Source: Acidobacteriota bacterium | GTDB lineage: Bacteria > Acidobacteriota > Blastocatellia > Pyrinomonadales > Pyrinomonadaceae | Direction: 5' to 3' | Assembly: GCA_019639135.1 (NCBI GenBank) | Contig: JAHBSL010000001.1 | Location: 124,001 to 188,000, forward strand | DNA length: 64,000 nucleotides | In this document: piece after piece, positions 45,887-53,829 of the stretch | Position numbering within the stretch: the first letter of the stretch is position 1 | How the letters are laid out: each line of letters starts with the position of its first letter | The notes under the pieces: model-generated | The model's database searches: none | What the model was told of the DNA's origin: nothing | The model's input: only the letters and a program-made list of their open reading frames with translations | Program-made: the position numbers and the translations under genes

Positions 45887-46075
45887 GGAACGGTTTTACC
45901 ACGCGTCGGAACGGTTTGACGGCTTGGCGGAACGGTTTGACGGCTTGGCGGAACGGTTTGACGGCTTGGCGGAACGGTTTGACGGCTTGGCGGAATGGTT
46001 TGACGGCTTGGCGGAATGGTTTGACGGCTTGGCGGAATGGTTTGACGGCTTGGCGGAATGGTTTGCGGGCCTCGG
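45887..46075. repeat. 21-bp tandem repeat (minisatellite), nine units
   Basis: Units of GGAACGGTTTGACGGCTTGGC begin at 45887, 45908, 45929, 45950, 45971, 45992, 46013, 46034 and 46055. The first and last units are degenerate. The four units starting at 45908, 45929, 45950 and 45971 have GGAACGG, and those from 45992 on have GGAATGG, which shows the array grew by block duplication. As 21 is a multiple of three, both strands stay open (ERFDGLA on plus, NHSAKPS-like on minus), but neither frame has a convincing start site. Confidence 0.93.
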
Positions 46076-46256
46076 AAATCCGTTTTGCGGCGTGAGAAAA
46101 AAAATGAGCAAAAGCGCTTGCGCTTCGTCCAAAAATCGATTTATACTTACGCCGAATTTGATGGAGCCCACGTAGATCAAGTTACCTTTTAACTCTCCGA
46201 TCTTTCCCGCTTCCTCAGTTCAAAATAATACAAAAAAACAGGAGAGGATTTCCCGT

Positions 46257-46952
46257 ATGGCAAGAACATATTGGCTACCGAAGAATCGGGCTGCTAGGGT
46301 TACGCTTTTTACTAATTTTCAGGCGAAGATCGAGGGTTATGCGGCGACGTTGGGGTTGACGGTGCCGGAGGTGACGCGGCTTTTGTTGATCTGCGAGACG
46401 TTTTTGACGCTGGATACCTACGTTGAGAACACGAAGGCGACGATGGAGTCGCTGATCGAGTGGCGGGACCGGATCTATGAGGACGAGACGGACAAGAACC
46501 CGCCGGGGCCGGCGCCGACATTTGGCAGCTATGCGTTGCCGGTCGGGGCGTTTTACGGCATCCTCGACGAGTTTCGGCGGATGGTCGATCAGATCAAAAC
46601 TCGGAACGGCTATACGCTGGAGATCGGCGAAGATCTGATGATAGTCGGCAACGAAGTGCCGCCGACGCCGGAGAACATCAGCCCGCAATTGACGCTCGAA
46701 GCGCGGCCGAACTACGGCGTGCGGGTCGCGGGGCAGATGAAGGGAATGAGCGCCGTCCGCGTGGAATATCGGCGAAAGGGCGGGCCGAGCTGGACGACCG
46801 CCGGCGTGCTGACCAACCTGCCGAGCGAGATAACCATCGCCCCGCAAACGCCCGGCGAGCCGGAATCCGGCCACATCCGCGCCATCTACCTAATAAAAAA
46901 CACCCCCGAAGGCGACTACTCGCCCGAATATCCGATAACGATCGACGAATAA
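46257..46952 (+). CDS. Conserved hypothetical protein with C-terminal fibronectin-like segment
   Basis: A 231-residue protein with a good GGAGAGGA site. The N-terminal half is helical (ARVTLFTNFQAKIEGYAATLGLTVPEVTRLLLICETFLTLDTYVENTKATM); the C-terminal half (about 135-230) is beta-rich with PQLTLEARPNYGVRVAGQMKGMSAVRVEYRRKGG and ends GHIRAIYLIKNTPEGDYSPEYPITI, like a fibronectin type III-style domain seen in a family common in soil bacteria with many paralogues. No known function. There is no signal peptide. Confidence 0.75.
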   Translation: MARTYWLPKNRAARVTLFTNFQAKIEGYAATLGLTVPEVTRLLLICETFLTLDTYVENTKATMESLIEWRDRIYEDETDKNPPGPAPTFGSYALPVGAFYGILDEFRRMVDQIKTRNGYTLEIGEDLMIVGNEVPPTPENISPQLTLEARPNYGVRVAGQMKGMSAVRVEYRRKGGPSWTTAGVLTNLPSEITIAPQTPGEPESGHIRAIYLIKNTPEGDYSPEYPITIDE

Positions 46953-47047
46953 ATCGTTCGTCAATCGTGAATCGTGAATCGTTTGGTTGAGCTGACATGG
47001 CGATTCACGATTCATCATTTATCAATTATCATCTATCAATTAATTGC

Positions 47048-47084
47048 GCCCTCCCTCACGGTCGGGCTACTGACACGGCGATTC
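47048..47084. repeat. 37-bp direct repeat, copy 1
   Basis: Begins GCCCTCCCTCACGGTCGGGC and ends ACACGGCGATTC. An identical copy starts at 47217. Confidence 0.9.
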
Positions 47085-47123
47085 CGCATTCGGTATTCCG
47101 AGTTCCGCATTGGATGAACCGCC

Positions 47124-47219
47124 CTTACTTACGTGCGGGCTTCTGCATTGGAGCCCTTGCTTACGCGCGGGCTTGTGCATTGGAGCCCTTGCTTACGCGC
47201 GGGCTTGTGCATTGGAGCC
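47124..47219. repeat. Three tandem copies of a 32-bp unit
   Basis: Units start at 47124, 47156 and 47188. The consensus begins CTTGCTTACGCGCGGGCTTG and ends TGCATTGGAGCC. Copies two and three are identical; copy one differs at three positions. Confidence 0.92.
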
Positions 47220-47253
47220 CTCCCTCACGGTCGGGCTACTGACACGGCGATTC
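47217..47253. repeat. 37-bp direct repeat, copy 2
   Basis: Identical to 47048-47084. The two copies bracket the 32-bp tandem array, like a duplicated flank. Confidence 0.9.
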
Positions 47254-47318
47254 ACTATTTACGATTCACGATTCACGATTCACGATTCACGATTCACGAT
47301 TTACGATTCACGATTCAC
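47249..47318. repeat. Heptamer tandem repeat GATTCAC (10 units)
   Basis: Eight GATTCAC units plus one TATTTAC and one GATTTAC, in tandem without gaps. It ends 35 bases before the penicillin acylase start. Complementary in sequence to the GTGAATN heptamers at 40521-40555. Confidence 0.92.
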
Positions 47319-47352
47319 GCGCTTTCGGCGAATCCTGATATATTTTGTGGAT

Positions 47353-49773
47353 ATGAGAAAGAGCTTTCTTTTTGGTCTTTTGGCGGCGGTTTGTGCGGCG
47401 GCGGCGTTTGGGCAGCCGGCGAGGAGCGAGGCGAGGCTTGCGGGCCTGCAGAAAGAGGCGACGGTCACGCGGGACGGCCGGTCGATTCCGTATATCGAGG
47501 CGGCGAGCGAGGCAGATCTTTACTTTATGCAAGGCTACACGGTGGCGAGCGACCGGCTCTGGCAGATGGACCTGCTGCGGCGGGTGGCCCGGGGCGAGAC
47601 GGCCGAGATCTTTGGCCGGACGACCATCGAGGAGGACAAGCGTTGGCGGCGGTACGGCTTTGCGGCGATCGCCGAGGCGACTCTGCCGAACCTGCCGGCC
47701 GATGCCCGTGCGGCGCTTGAGAACTACGCCCGCGGCGTCAATGCTTACATCGCCACGCTGACCGAAGAGACGACGCCGATGGAGTTCCGCATTCTGCGAT
47801 ACAAACCGCGGGAATGGACGCCGGCGGACACCATCGTCATCGGCAAGATACTCGCCGACGCGCTTAGCAACACGTGGCAGGGCGACCTCCAGAGGCTCGC
47901 TCTGCAGGGCATCGATAAGCAGAAATACGCCGACCTCTACGGGAAGACGACGGCGTTTGATGTGATCTTGTTTGGTAAGGACGCGAGGGACGGAGAAGGG
48001 GAGAAGGGGAGAAAAGGAGAAGAGGAGAAGGAGAGAAAAGGAGAAAAGGAGACGCGGGGACGCGGGGACGCGGGGAACTCGAGTAGTTCAGTTTCCGACG
48101 ATTTCTCAAATGACCCTGTGATCTCTTTGGCAAAACTTTCCGTGCCCTCTGTGGCGGATGATGAGGAAATTCGGAGGCGGTCGCTGGAGCGGGTCGGGCT
48201 TTATGCCGAGGGCCTGGCGGCGAGCAACAACTGGGTCATTTCCGGCAAGCGGACGGCGGATGGAAAGCCGATCCTGGCGAACGATCCGCACCTGATGCCG
48301 GCGGCTCCGGGCATCTGGTATCTGGTTCATCTCGCGGCTCCGGGAATGCGGGTCGCGGGCGTTACGTTCCCGGGGGTGCCGGGCGTCGTGCTCGGTCATA
48401 ACGAGCATTTTGCCTGGGGAGCGACGAACGTCGGGCCGGATGTGCAGGACCTTTATCTCGTTACGATTCAGGACGGCAAGATCGCGACGCCCGACGGCTG
48501 GGCTGAGCCGACCGTCCGCAAAGAGGTGATCAAGTTCCGGGCAAATCCGCTCAATCCCGAGCTTTCGAGCGAAGAGTTGCTCGTTACCGAAACCCGCAAC
48601 GGCCCGGTCATCGTCGAACGCGGCGGCAAGAGCTACGCCCTCCGCTGGACGGCACTCGACCCGAAGAACGACGACCTAACCGCGTTTCTTGAGATAAACC
48701 GGGCAAAGGACTGGAACGGCTTCAAGCAGGCGCTCAGCAAATACGCCGGTGCGATGCAGAACTTCATCTACGCCGATACGAAGGGCAACATCGGCTGGTA
48801 CGCGGCGAGCAAGATCCCCGTCCGCCGAAAAGGCGACGGCTCGCTGCCATACGATGGAGCGACGACCGAAGGCGACTGGGTCGGCACGGTGCCGTTTGCC
48901 GAACTTCCGAATCTTTACAATCCGCCCGAAGGGTTCATAATGACGGCCAATCAGCGGATCGCCGGAACGGACTACAAGCATCAGCAGATCATTCGCGATT
49001 TCGCTCCGCCATGGCGTGCCCGCCGGCTCTACGACCTGCTCTCTAAGGACACGAAAGCGACGCTCGAGTCCTCAGAGGCGGCCCAGTTCGATGCTTACAA
49101 CATCCCGCTTGCGATGCTGGCGAAGGATATCACCGATCTCGGTGCGGTCGGCGAGGCGGACACCAAGGCCCTGAAAGAATGGGACGGCCGAATGATGCCG
49201 GATTCCTACCCGGCATTGCTCGTAAATGAGCTTCGCAACTGCGCAGCGAACAAAATGGCGGCTTCCAATCAGCCTGTTTCGGCAGGTGCCATCCGCGAAC
49301 GCGTGCTTTTCTGGGCGGTCCGCGAACGGACGGCGCGCTGGCTGCCATCGGGCGTTTCGAGCTACGGCGACCTGTTCAAGGCATGCGACGCGGAAGCGAA
49401 GGCCCGCTTTGCGAAGGACTACGGTGCCGAATCCTCGAATTGGACATGGGGCCGCGTCGTAACGGCACGCTTTCCGCATCCGCTCGCGGCGGCACCGTTG
49501 ATCGGGGCGCAGTTCGCAACGCCGAATGTCCCGATCCGCGGCAGCGGCCAGACGCCAAATGTCGCCTCGGCCGTTTCGATGCGGCACATCGTCAGCCCGG
49601 GAAACTGGGACACGAAGCGTTTCGTCATTCCGCTCGGACAGAGCGGCGACCCGCGTTCGCCGCATTTTAAGGACCAGTTCGAGGCGTGGAGCGGCGCCAA
49701 AGCTCCGGTCTTTGTGTTCAGCAAAGATGCGGTAGCAAAGGCGGCGGCGAGCGTTACGGCCTTTCGGCCCTGA
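47353..49773 (+). CDS. Penicillin acylase family N-terminal nucleophile hydrolase
   Basis: An 806-residue exported hydrolase. A signal peptide covers residues 1-20 (AAAAFGQPA). The precursor is expected to cleave itself into two chains at Ser291, in GLAASNNWVISGKRTADGKPILANDPHL, the Ntn nucleophile and start of the beta chain. The alpha-chain part has YFMQGYTVASDRLWQMDLLRR and NWQGD-like segments. Family members hydrolyse amide bonds of acyl-homoserine lactones, acyl-peptides or beta-lactams; the substrate here is not known. Just before the nucleophile, residues about 209-272 are a lysine/glutamate-rich and then unusual segment that looks like an in-frame insertion of simple repeats. The start at 47353 was chosen because the signal peptide begins there. 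Confidence 0.92.
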   Translation: MRKSFLFGLLAAVCAAAAFGQPARSEARLAGLQKEATVTRDGRSIPYIEAASEADLYFMQGYTVASDRLWQMDLLRRVARGETAEIFGRTTIEEDKRWRRYGFAAIAEATLPNLPADARAALENYARGVNAYIATLTEETTPMEFRILRYKPREWTPADTIVIGKILADALSNTWQGDLQRLALQGIDKQKYADLYGKTTAFDVILFGKDARDGEGEKGRKGEEEKERKGEKETRGRGDAGNSSSSVSDDFSNDPVISLAKLSVPSVADDEEIRRRSLERVGLYAEGLAASNNWVISGKRTADGKPILANDPHLMPAAPGIWYLVHLAAPGMRVAGVTFPGVPGVVLGHNEHFAWGATNVGPDVQDLYLVTIQDGKIATPDGWAEPTVRKEVIKFRANPLNPELSSEELLVTETRNGPVIVERGGKSYALRWTALDPKNDDLTAFLEINRAKDWNGFKQALSKYAGAMQNFIYADTKGNIGWYAASKIPVRRKGDGSLPYDGATTEGDWVGTVPFAELPNLYNPPEGFIMTANQRIAGTDYKHQQIIRDFAPPWRARRLYDLLSKDTKATLESSEAAQFDAYNIPLAMLAKDITDLGAVGEADTKALKEWDGRMMPDSYPALLVNELRNCAANKMAASNQPVSAGAIRERVLFWAVRERTARWLPSGVSSYGDLFKACDAEAKARFAKDYGAESSNWTWGRVVTARFPHPLAAAPLIGAQFATPNVPIRGSGQTPNVASAVSMRHIVSPGNWDTKRFVIPLGQSGDPRSPHFKDQFEAWSGAKAPVFVFSKDAVAKAAASVTAFRP
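47980..48170. repeat. Low-complexity insertion inside the penicillin acylase gene
   Basis: A purine-rich run of GGAGAA/GGAGAG variants (about 47990-48055), three GACGCGGG units (about 48050-48077), then about 85 bases that resemble intergenic repeat DNA (CCTGTGATCTCTTTGGC and TTCCGTGCCCTCTGTGG). All stay in frame. It lies in the linker before the autocleavage site, where extra residues are removed or tolerated. Confidence 0.65.
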
Positions 49774-50293
49774 GGCGTTCGAGAACGTCGGATAAGATGA
49801 TGGCCGCGGCTTCGCTATCAACGAGGCGGCGGCTTTCTTCTACCGAAAGGCCGCGTTCCCAGAGCCTAGCCTTTGCGGCGTAGCTCGTGACGCGTTCGTC
49901 CTCCATTGCGACCGGAATATCGAGCGAGAGCGAGAACTTGCGCGCCATGTCGCGTGCTTCGGCGGACATCGGGTTTTCTGTGCCGTCCGATTCCAGCGGC
50001 AAACCGATGACCAGCCCGACGGCATCAAACTCCGAGACGATGGCCCGAACCTTTTCAAGCAGTTTTTTCCAGGAAGTCCGCTCGATCCGGCCGAGCGGGC
50101 TTGCTACGGTCTGAGTCTCATCGCTTATCGCGACGCCGACACGCTTTGTGCCGGGGTCGAGCGCAAGAAGACGGCCCTGACGCGGGAGATCGGAGATGTC
50201 TGCAACGCGGGAAGTATTGGTTGTATATAAATCTTGCGTCAACGGCCTTGATATTCGATAATTGCAGGAATGCGGCTTTGGAAACTTCGGCAC
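49754..50293 (-). CDS. ruvX: Putative pre-16S rRNA nuclease / Holliday junction resolvase YqgF (RuvX)
   Basis: Up to 179 residues. The RNase-H-like core is complete: RLLALDPGTKRVGVAISDETQTVASPL with the first aspartate, AVGLVIGLPLESDGTENPMSAEARDMA, the second acidic site in MEDERVTSYAA, and the third in VDSEAAAIILSDVLE. The N-terminal 30 residues are not typical, so translation may start at a TTG near 50242. It overlaps the convergent acylase gene by 20 bases and is divergent from the S41 homologue. Confidence 0.9.
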   Translation of the reverse strand: MPKFPKPHSCNYRISRPLTQDLYTTNTSRVADISDLPRQGRLLALDPGTKRVGVAISDETQTVASPLGRIERTSWKKLLEKVRAIVSEFDAVGLVIGLPLESDGTENPMSAEARDMARKFSLSLDIPVAMEDERVTSYAAKARLWERGLSVEESRRLVDSEAAAIILSDVLERLRAERP

Positions 50294-50342
50294 CGCCGAA
50301 GCGTATTAATCAGAGCCGTTTCCGGGCTTTCGAGGTAATTAT

Positions 50343-51644
50343 ATGTCATTTCGCGGAAAAATGTGGACGCTGCTGATCTCATCGGTAGTCGCGGCGTATG
50401 TTTTGGTCGGCGGTCTGCCGTTTGTCGGGACAATGCTCCAGACGCAGGCACAGCAGCCGATCAACGACCCCGGAGCACAGCTGCGGATCTTCGAATCGGT
50501 GCTCCAGCATATTCAGAACGACTACGTCGATGAGCCGGACCTCGCGAAGGTCCGTGCCGGTGCACTCCGCGGATTGGTCGCCGGGCTCGACCCGTATTCT
50601 TCGTATCTGACACCCGAACAGGTCAAGGAATTCGGTTCGCCGCAGAACGGCAGGAAGGTCGGCATCGGTGCCGAGCTTTCTCAGGTCTCGCAGTATCTTT
50701 ACGTTATATCTGTCGTGAAGGGTTCGAACGCGGAGAAGGCGGGCCTCAAGGCCGGTGACGTTATCGAATACATCGAGAACAAGGCAACGCGCGATATCTC
50801 GCTCTACGACGCAAGGCAGATGGTAATGGGCGAGCCGGGAACCGAGGTTTCGATGCGTGTGCTTCGTGCCGGCGAGCGTCCGCAGGTGATCAAGATCACC
50901 CGCGGAACCTATCAGGTACCGAAAGCGGAATCGACCATCGCCGAGGGCAGGACGGGCGTCATCAAGGTATTTAGTCTTGAGATAGGCGAAGCGGAGGACA
51001 TCCGCGGACAGGTCGAATCGCTCAAGAAGCAGGGCGTTGAGAAGATCGTGCTCGACCTTCGCGGCGTGGCTGCCGGCAAACTGCAGGAAGCCGTCGCGGT
51101 CGCGAATCTGTTCATCCGCGAGGGTGAGATCGCAAAGGTCATGGGCCGGGATAATAAGGTGATCAGCACGTTCTCGGCCGACCCGGCAAAGCACCTCTTT
51201 GACGGAAAACTCGCGGTACTGATCGATTTCAGTTCGGCCGGTGCTGCCGAAGCGGTCGCGGCCGCCGTGCTTGACCGCAAACGCGGCGAGGTCGTCGGCG
51301 AGCGGAGCTTTGGAGCCGGTGCCGAGCAGCAGCTCTTTACTCTCCGCGGCGGCGATGGGCTATACCTTACTACGTCGAAGTGGGCGTCGCCGAACGGTGT
51401 GCCTTTCCTCGGCGATAGCCGCGACTCGATGGGCGTGAAGCCCTCGGTCGAGGTAAAGCGGCCCGAAACACCTGAGGCGGCCGAGGTCGAGGAATTGATC
51501 GAACAACAGGACGAGGACGCACCGCAGCAGCCGCAGCCGACGGCAACTCCTAAGCCAGCCGCCAAACCCGCGGTCGAGGACATACAGCTTAAGCGGGCGA
51601 TAGAGGTGCTGAATGGCAAGGCTCAGGCGGCAAAGGCCGGCTAA
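50343..51644 (+). CDS. S41-family C-terminal-processing protease homologue, catalytic residues lost
   Basis: A 433-residue exported or membrane-anchored protein (hydrophobic segment at residues 9-30). It has the CtpA layout: helical N terminus (LRIFESVLQHIQNDYVDEPD), PDZ domain (about 95-180: ISVVKGSNAEKAGLKAGDVIEYIENKAT), and the S41 core. The expected nucleophile motif G-S-A-S-A-S-E reads SSAGAAE, with glycine at the serine position (Gly300), and the lysine motif SFGKG reads SFGAG (Ala325); the NNPGG turn is also missing (LDLRGVAAGKLQEAV). The glutamine after the lysine motif is retained. It is therefore most likely a pseudo-protease. A proline- and alanine-rich tail follows. A strong terminator lies after the gene. 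Confidence 0.88.
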   Translation: MSFRGKMWTLLISSVVAAYVLVGGLPFVGTMLQTQAQQPINDPGAQLRIFESVLQHIQNDYVDEPDLAKVRAGALRGLVAGLDPYSSYLTPEQVKEFGSPQNGRKVGIGAELSQVSQYLYVISVVKGSNAEKAGLKAGDVIEYIENKATRDISLYDARQMVMGEPGTEVSMRVLRAGERPQVIKITRGTYQVPKAESTIAEGRTGVIKVFSLEIGEAEDIRGQVESLKKQGVEKIVLDLRGVAAGKLQEAVAVANLFIREGEIAKVMGRDNKVISTFSADPAKHLFDGKLAVLIDFSSAGAAEAVAAAVLDRKRGEVVGERSFGAGAEQQLFTLRGGDGLYLTTSKWASPNGVPFLGDSRDSMGVKPSVEVKRPETPEAAEVEELIEQQDEDAPQQPQPTATPKPAAKPAVEDIQLKRAIEVLNGKAQAAKAG

Positions 51645-51667
51645 GCCGGACATGGTTTAAGATACAA

Positions 51668-51701
51668 AGCCGGGCCGGCTGTGCCCGGCTTTTTTATTTT
51701 T
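51668..51701 (+). terminator. Intrinsic terminator of the S41 homologue
   Basis: Stem AGCCGGGC / GCCCGGCT with a 7-base loop, followed by TTTTTATTTTT. It begins 24 bases after the stop. Confidence 0.9.
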
Positions 51702-51742
51702 CGATTGTTGCAAGGACGCAAGACTGGTAGAATCGCTTCGTA

Positions 51743-52198
51743 ATGGACAGCGGACCGATAACTATTCGACCGATCGTCGAGTCTGACCTCGACGAATGGA
51801 TGCGGCTCCGGATCCGTCTTTGGGACGAGAACTCCGAAGACGACCATCGCAGCGAGATGCTCGAGATACTGGCCGATCCCGAATCGCAGCAGGTCTTTGT
51901 CGCCGAGGCCGGGCCGAACAATCTGGTCGGGTTCGTCGAGGCCGGGATTCGGCCGTTCGTCGAGGACTGTATGACGGACCAGGTCGGCTACCTCGAAGGC
52001 TGGTATGTGGAGCCGGCGTTCCGCCACGGCGGTGTCGGAGCGGGGTTGGTCAAGGCCGCTGAAGACTGGGCCCGGAGCCTCGGCTGCACAGAAATGGCCT
52101 CGGATGCCGAGATCGGTAATGAACTCGGCATTGAGGCGCATGCCAAGGTCGGCTATCAGGAAACCTCGCGGCTCGTCCATTTTCGCAAAGATCTCTAG
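51743..52198 (+). CDS. GNAT acetyltransferase similar to aminoglycoside 6'-N-acetyltransferases
   Basis: A 151-residue N-acetyltransferase. The pattern follows AAC(6')-I enzymes along its length: WMRLRIRLWDE, HRSEMLEILADPESQQVFVAEA, GFVEAGIRPFVEDCMTDQVGYLEGWYVEPAFRHGGVGAGLVKAAEDWARSLGCTEMASDAEIGN, and ETSRLVHFRK. The acetyl-CoA loop is RHGGVGAGL, a variant of R/Q-x-x-G-x-G/A. These enzymes acetylate the 6' amine of aminoglycosides, but chromosomal homologues may have other natural amines as substrates. The stop codon is directly followed by the ATG of the next gene. Confidence 0.85.
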   Translation: MDSGPITIRPIVESDLDEWMRLRIRLWDENSEDDHRSEMLEILADPESQQVFVAEAGPNNLVGFVEAGIRPFVEDCMTDQVGYLEGWYVEPAFRHGGVGAGLVKAAEDWARSLGCTEMASDAEIGNELGIEAHAKVGYQETSRLVHFRKDL

Positions 52199-53137
52199 AT
52201 GCCTCACCCGATGCGAATGCGTTATCTGAATTCGTTTCTTTACATTGTGATCGCTGCGTCGGCTGCCGGCTTTTTGTCGTTGGAAGCCGACGCGCAATCG
52301 AACGACCAGCGGTACCCGACGCCCGTAACCCGCAGCGAGGTCCGCGGGCGGATCGAAGCGAGGCCGGTCGGCGATGCGCGGCTGACCCAGCACTTTTATG
52401 TGTTCGACGGCGAACAGGGCGATATCTTCGTTAATATAGTTGCCGAAAACTTCACGGGCGACATCGACATTTTTATTCAGGACGGGCTGCGGCTACTTTC
52501 GAAGATAGTCTTCTACGCCGATTACCAGAACAACGAAACCGGCCGGGTGCTTTATCTCAGGAAGCGCGAGCGGCTTCTCCTGCGAGTTCAGGGGCGGACG
52601 CCGAACGATGATCCGGCGAGCTACGTGATCAAATTTGCGGGGAGCTTTGTTGCGGTAAATGCGGCCGATTTTCCGGACGCCCCGGAGCTTCCGGTCATAA
52701 CGCGTTCCGAGCCGGTAAGGACCGAGGGGCCGGCGAGAGAGGAAGCCAGAGCTGAAACACGTCGGACAGAGACCGCTCCGGTCAGGGCCGAGCGGGCCGA
52801 AGCGGAAAGCCGTCCGGGAGTTCCGGCCAGGAAAGAGGAAACGGCGGTTGTCCGAAAAGAGGAAGTTCCGGCAAAGGAAGAAGAAGAAACGCCGGCGGCT
52901 CCGCGAGGCGAGACTGCAACCCCGCGAGCACCCGAACGCGAGGCGGCAAGATCTGCCGCTCCGCGGGCAAGAATACTCAAGCTTGTGATCGAATTTACGG
53001 ACGGCTCGCGGATCGAGCGCCCGATGACGGAGATCAGCCGCTTCTCGGTCGAGGGCGACACGCTGGTCGTGCTCCCGAAAGGCGGGCCGGTCCGGCGGTA
53101 TTCAATGGCGACGGTCAACCGCGTCTCTATTGAGTAG
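52199..53137 (+). CDS. Exported protein with PPC-like domain and long charged linker
   Basis: A 312-residue protein. Signal peptide at about 12-33 (LSLEADAQS). Residues 45-155 form a beta-sandwich like bacterial pre-peptidase C-terminal (PPC) domains: GRIEARPVGDARLTQHFYVFDGEQGDIFVNIVAENFTGDIDIFIQDG... LLLRVQGRTPNDDPASYVIKFAG. Then about 90 residues of low-complexity Glu/Ala/Arg/Pro sequence, and a C-terminal 50-residue strand-rich module (LKLVIEFTDGSRIERPMTEISRFSVEGDTLVVLPKGGPVRRYSM). The linker suggests a spacer across the periplasm. It is fused to the acetyltransferase gene at a TAG-ATG junction. Confidence 0.78.
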   Translation: MPHPMRMRYLNSFLYIVIAASAAGFLSLEADAQSNDQRYPTPVTRSEVRGRIEARPVGDARLTQHFYVFDGEQGDIFVNIVAENFTGDIDIFIQDGLRLLSKIVFYADYQNNETGRVLYLRKRERLLLRVQGRTPNDDPASYVIKFAGSFVAVNAADFPDAPELPVITRSEPVRTEGPAREEARAETRRTETAPVRAERAEAESRPGVPARKEETAVVRKEEVPAKEEEETPAAPRGETATPRAPEREAARSAAPRARILKLVIEFTDGSRIERPMTEISRFSVEGDTLVVLPKGGPVRRYSMATVNRVSIE

Positions 53138-53801
53138 CGGCCTTTCCTTCAAGTATATCCCGCAAACGCTGCTTTAATTGAGGATCGGCGGTCGTGGCGT
53201 CGAGTTTTGCTAGGAACTCGAACGCCTTGTCTTTTTGCTCTTTCCGGTGATTTGCAATGGCCGAGTAATACAATGCCGCCGTATGGTTCGGGTCTTTTTC
53301 GAGCACTTTTGCAAATTCGGCGAGAGCCTTGTCGAGGTCCGGTTCGGGCCGCTCGACGAACGTTGCGCCGTAATCTGAACGAGCGTTGAGGTCGTCGTCC
53401 TTTAGTTCGAGAACCTTTGAGTAATGCTTCGCCGCATTCTCGAACTGCTTTCCGTCGAAATAAGCATTTGCGAGAACGAGGTTCGCCAGATAATCGTTCG
53501 GTTTGAGTTCGACGCCCCGCTTGTAATACTCGATCGCCTCGTTGAAGCGGCCGATCTGGGCATAGAGGTCGCCGGTCTTCATCTGGGTGACGAAGTCCTG
53601 CGGCTTAGCGGCCGCCTGATCGAGAAGTTCCTGTATGTCGGCCGGGTTTTGTCCGGTAAGGCCGACCGAGGCCGGATCGATGTTCGTACCGACGAGCGGA
53701 GCATCCGCCGCAACGTTCTTATTGAGCCGATTGGCTCCCCAGAATCCAAGCCCGAGACCCAGAAGAAGGCCGCAAAGGCCGAAGACTATCGCTTTCTGCA
53801 T
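53127..53801 (-). CDS. Tetratricopeptide-repeat protein of the cytochrome c maturation row
   Basis: A 224-residue membrane-anchored protein: one N-terminal hydrophobic helix (VFGLCGLLLGLGLGFWGANRL) and then about four TPR units (e.g. GDLYAQIGRFNEAIEYYKRGVELKPNDYLANLVLANAYFDGKQFENAAKHYSKVL). It resembles CcmH/NrfG-type TPR proteins that hold apocytochrome c. It sits 28 bases downstream of ccsA on the same strand, so this role fits. Its 3' end overlaps the previous gene by 11 bases. Confidence 0.82.
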   Translation of the reverse strand: MQKAIVFGLCGLLLGLGLGFWGANRLNKNVAADAPLVGTNIDPASVGLTGQNPADIQELLDQAAAKPQDFVTQMKTGDLYAQIGRFNEAIEYYKRGVELKPNDYLANLVLANAYFDGKQFENAAKHYSKVLELKDDDLNARSDYGATFVERPEPDLDKALAEFAKVLEKDPNHTAALYYSAIANHRKEQKDKAFEFLAKLDATTADPQLKQRLRDILEGKAATQ

Positions 53802-53829
53802 TGCAAAAAATAACGCTCAAACGCCAAGG

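Larger units (their letters stand above)
46953..47352. other. Repeat-filled intergenic region
   Basis: About 400 bases with no credible gene. In order: two GTGAATC units near 46966-46979; a first copy of a 37-bp sequence at 47048-47084; three tandem copies of a 32-bp unit at 47124-47219; a second copy of the 37-bp sequence at 47217-47253; and ten GATTCAC-type heptamers at 47249-47318. The penicillin acylase promoter must lie among or after these. Confidence 0.85.

Noticed and set aside
45834-46175. Frame encoding ERFDGLA heptapeptide repeats
   Set aside because: It exists only because a 21-bp repeat keeps frames open. The start lies in the endonuclease gene, with no ribosome-binding site, and the opposite strand is equally open. 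Treated as a minisatellite.
45887-47318. Possible CRISPR array
   Set aside because: Repeats are in direct tandem with no unique spacers, and no cas genes are present.
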